Source of the DNA: Synaphobranchus kaupii
Lineage: Eukaryota; Chordata; Actinopteri; Anguilliformes; Synaphobranchidae
Direction: 5' to 3'
Assembly: GCA_029718625.1 (NCBI GenBank)
Contig: CM056391.1
Location: 6,146,830-6,210,829 of the forward strand
DNA length: 64,000 bases
In this document: one piece after another, positions 63,781-64,000 of the stretch
Layout of the letters: each line of letters opens with the position of its first letter
Numbering within the stretch: position 1 is the stretch's first letter
Program-made: the position numbers and the translations under genes
The notes under the pieces: model-generated
Told to the model about the DNA's origin: nothing
The model's input: the letters and a program-made list of their open reading frames with translations, nothing else
Database searches by the model: none

Positions 63781-64000
63781 TACATCTCCCCAAACTGCAC
63801 ATCATAAAGCACTTGTTCAGAGCCCACCTACCCAACTTTGGGGCGACATCATTGGCCCCAGCAGAAGGTCTAATTAATATGCGTCCGTCTTTGCTCTATG
63901 ATTGGTCGAGTCATACCTCACATCCACGTGCTCTTGGAGCCGCTGGTGAAAAGCTGCTTGTGTATCAAGTAGGCTACATTGGGTAATTTTAGCTAGCCAG

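Overview
The window is vertebrate nuclear DNA from a ray-finned (teleost) fish. The reasons are GT-AG exons whose phases join exactly across introns, a TMEM132-family gene, a multi-domain immunoglobulin-superfamily receptor, and the usual teleost mix of Tc1 and hAT transposons, L2, L1 and other LINEs, BEL/Pao and Ty3/gypsy remnants, a tRNA-derived SINE, and (CA)n/(GT)n and minisatellite arrays. I cannot place it to order or species. One array-end belongs to the Sleeping Beauty-type Tc1 group. All names and identities are by eye; no database was searched.

Layout. 0-2 kb: a 34-bp tandem repeat and two back-to-back TA-flanked MITEs sharing an internal core. 2.8-13.3 kb (+): an 11-exon TMEM132-family gene, closest by eye to TMEM132A. 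All exon phases agree and give a 971-codon reading frame; introns 3, 8, 9 and 10 are filled with minisatellites. 13.3-20 kb: intergenic, with ZNF143-like motifs, a 39-bp minisatellite, a dead Tc1 element (17.46-19.04 kb) and a perfect 24-bp palindrome. 20.19-45.9 kb (+), perhaps to 49.76 kb: an Ig-superfamily receptor (signal peptide, V, V, V, C2, transmembrane, short tail). Every intron is phase 1, and V2 and V3 are a recent tandem exon duplication.

The 14.6-kb first intron of the Ig gene is a stack of nested insertions. A TIR- and 8-bp-TSD-bounded hAT-like unit (20.28-26.79 kb) contains a second hAT-like unit (20.48-21.89 kb) and a separate inverted-repeat-bounded segment (23.05-26.47 kb). 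That segment carries a spliced gene for a C2H2/SWIM-type zinc-finger protein, itself hit by a SINE and an L2. Downstream a Ty3/gypsy 3' end has its LTR split by a LINE, which is in turn split by an L2; target duplications are readable at both inner levels. A further LINE with an open 736-codon reverse-transcriptase frame lies in the intron between V3 and C2.

46-64 kb is repeat-dominated: an inverted-repeat element, a clean hAT derivative (50.11-51.57 kb), a Sleeping Beauty-like terminus fused to the MITE core, a 3'-truncated L1, a possible stray host exon (55.39 kb), a large MITE, a rearranged BEL/Pao gag-protease region, and a long (GT)n tract.

The best candidate for an undescribed system is the C2H2/SWIM zinc-finger gene enclosed by its own roughly 70-bp inverted repeats inside a hAT-like element. 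The MITE core carried by three unrelated Tc1-type ends is the second.
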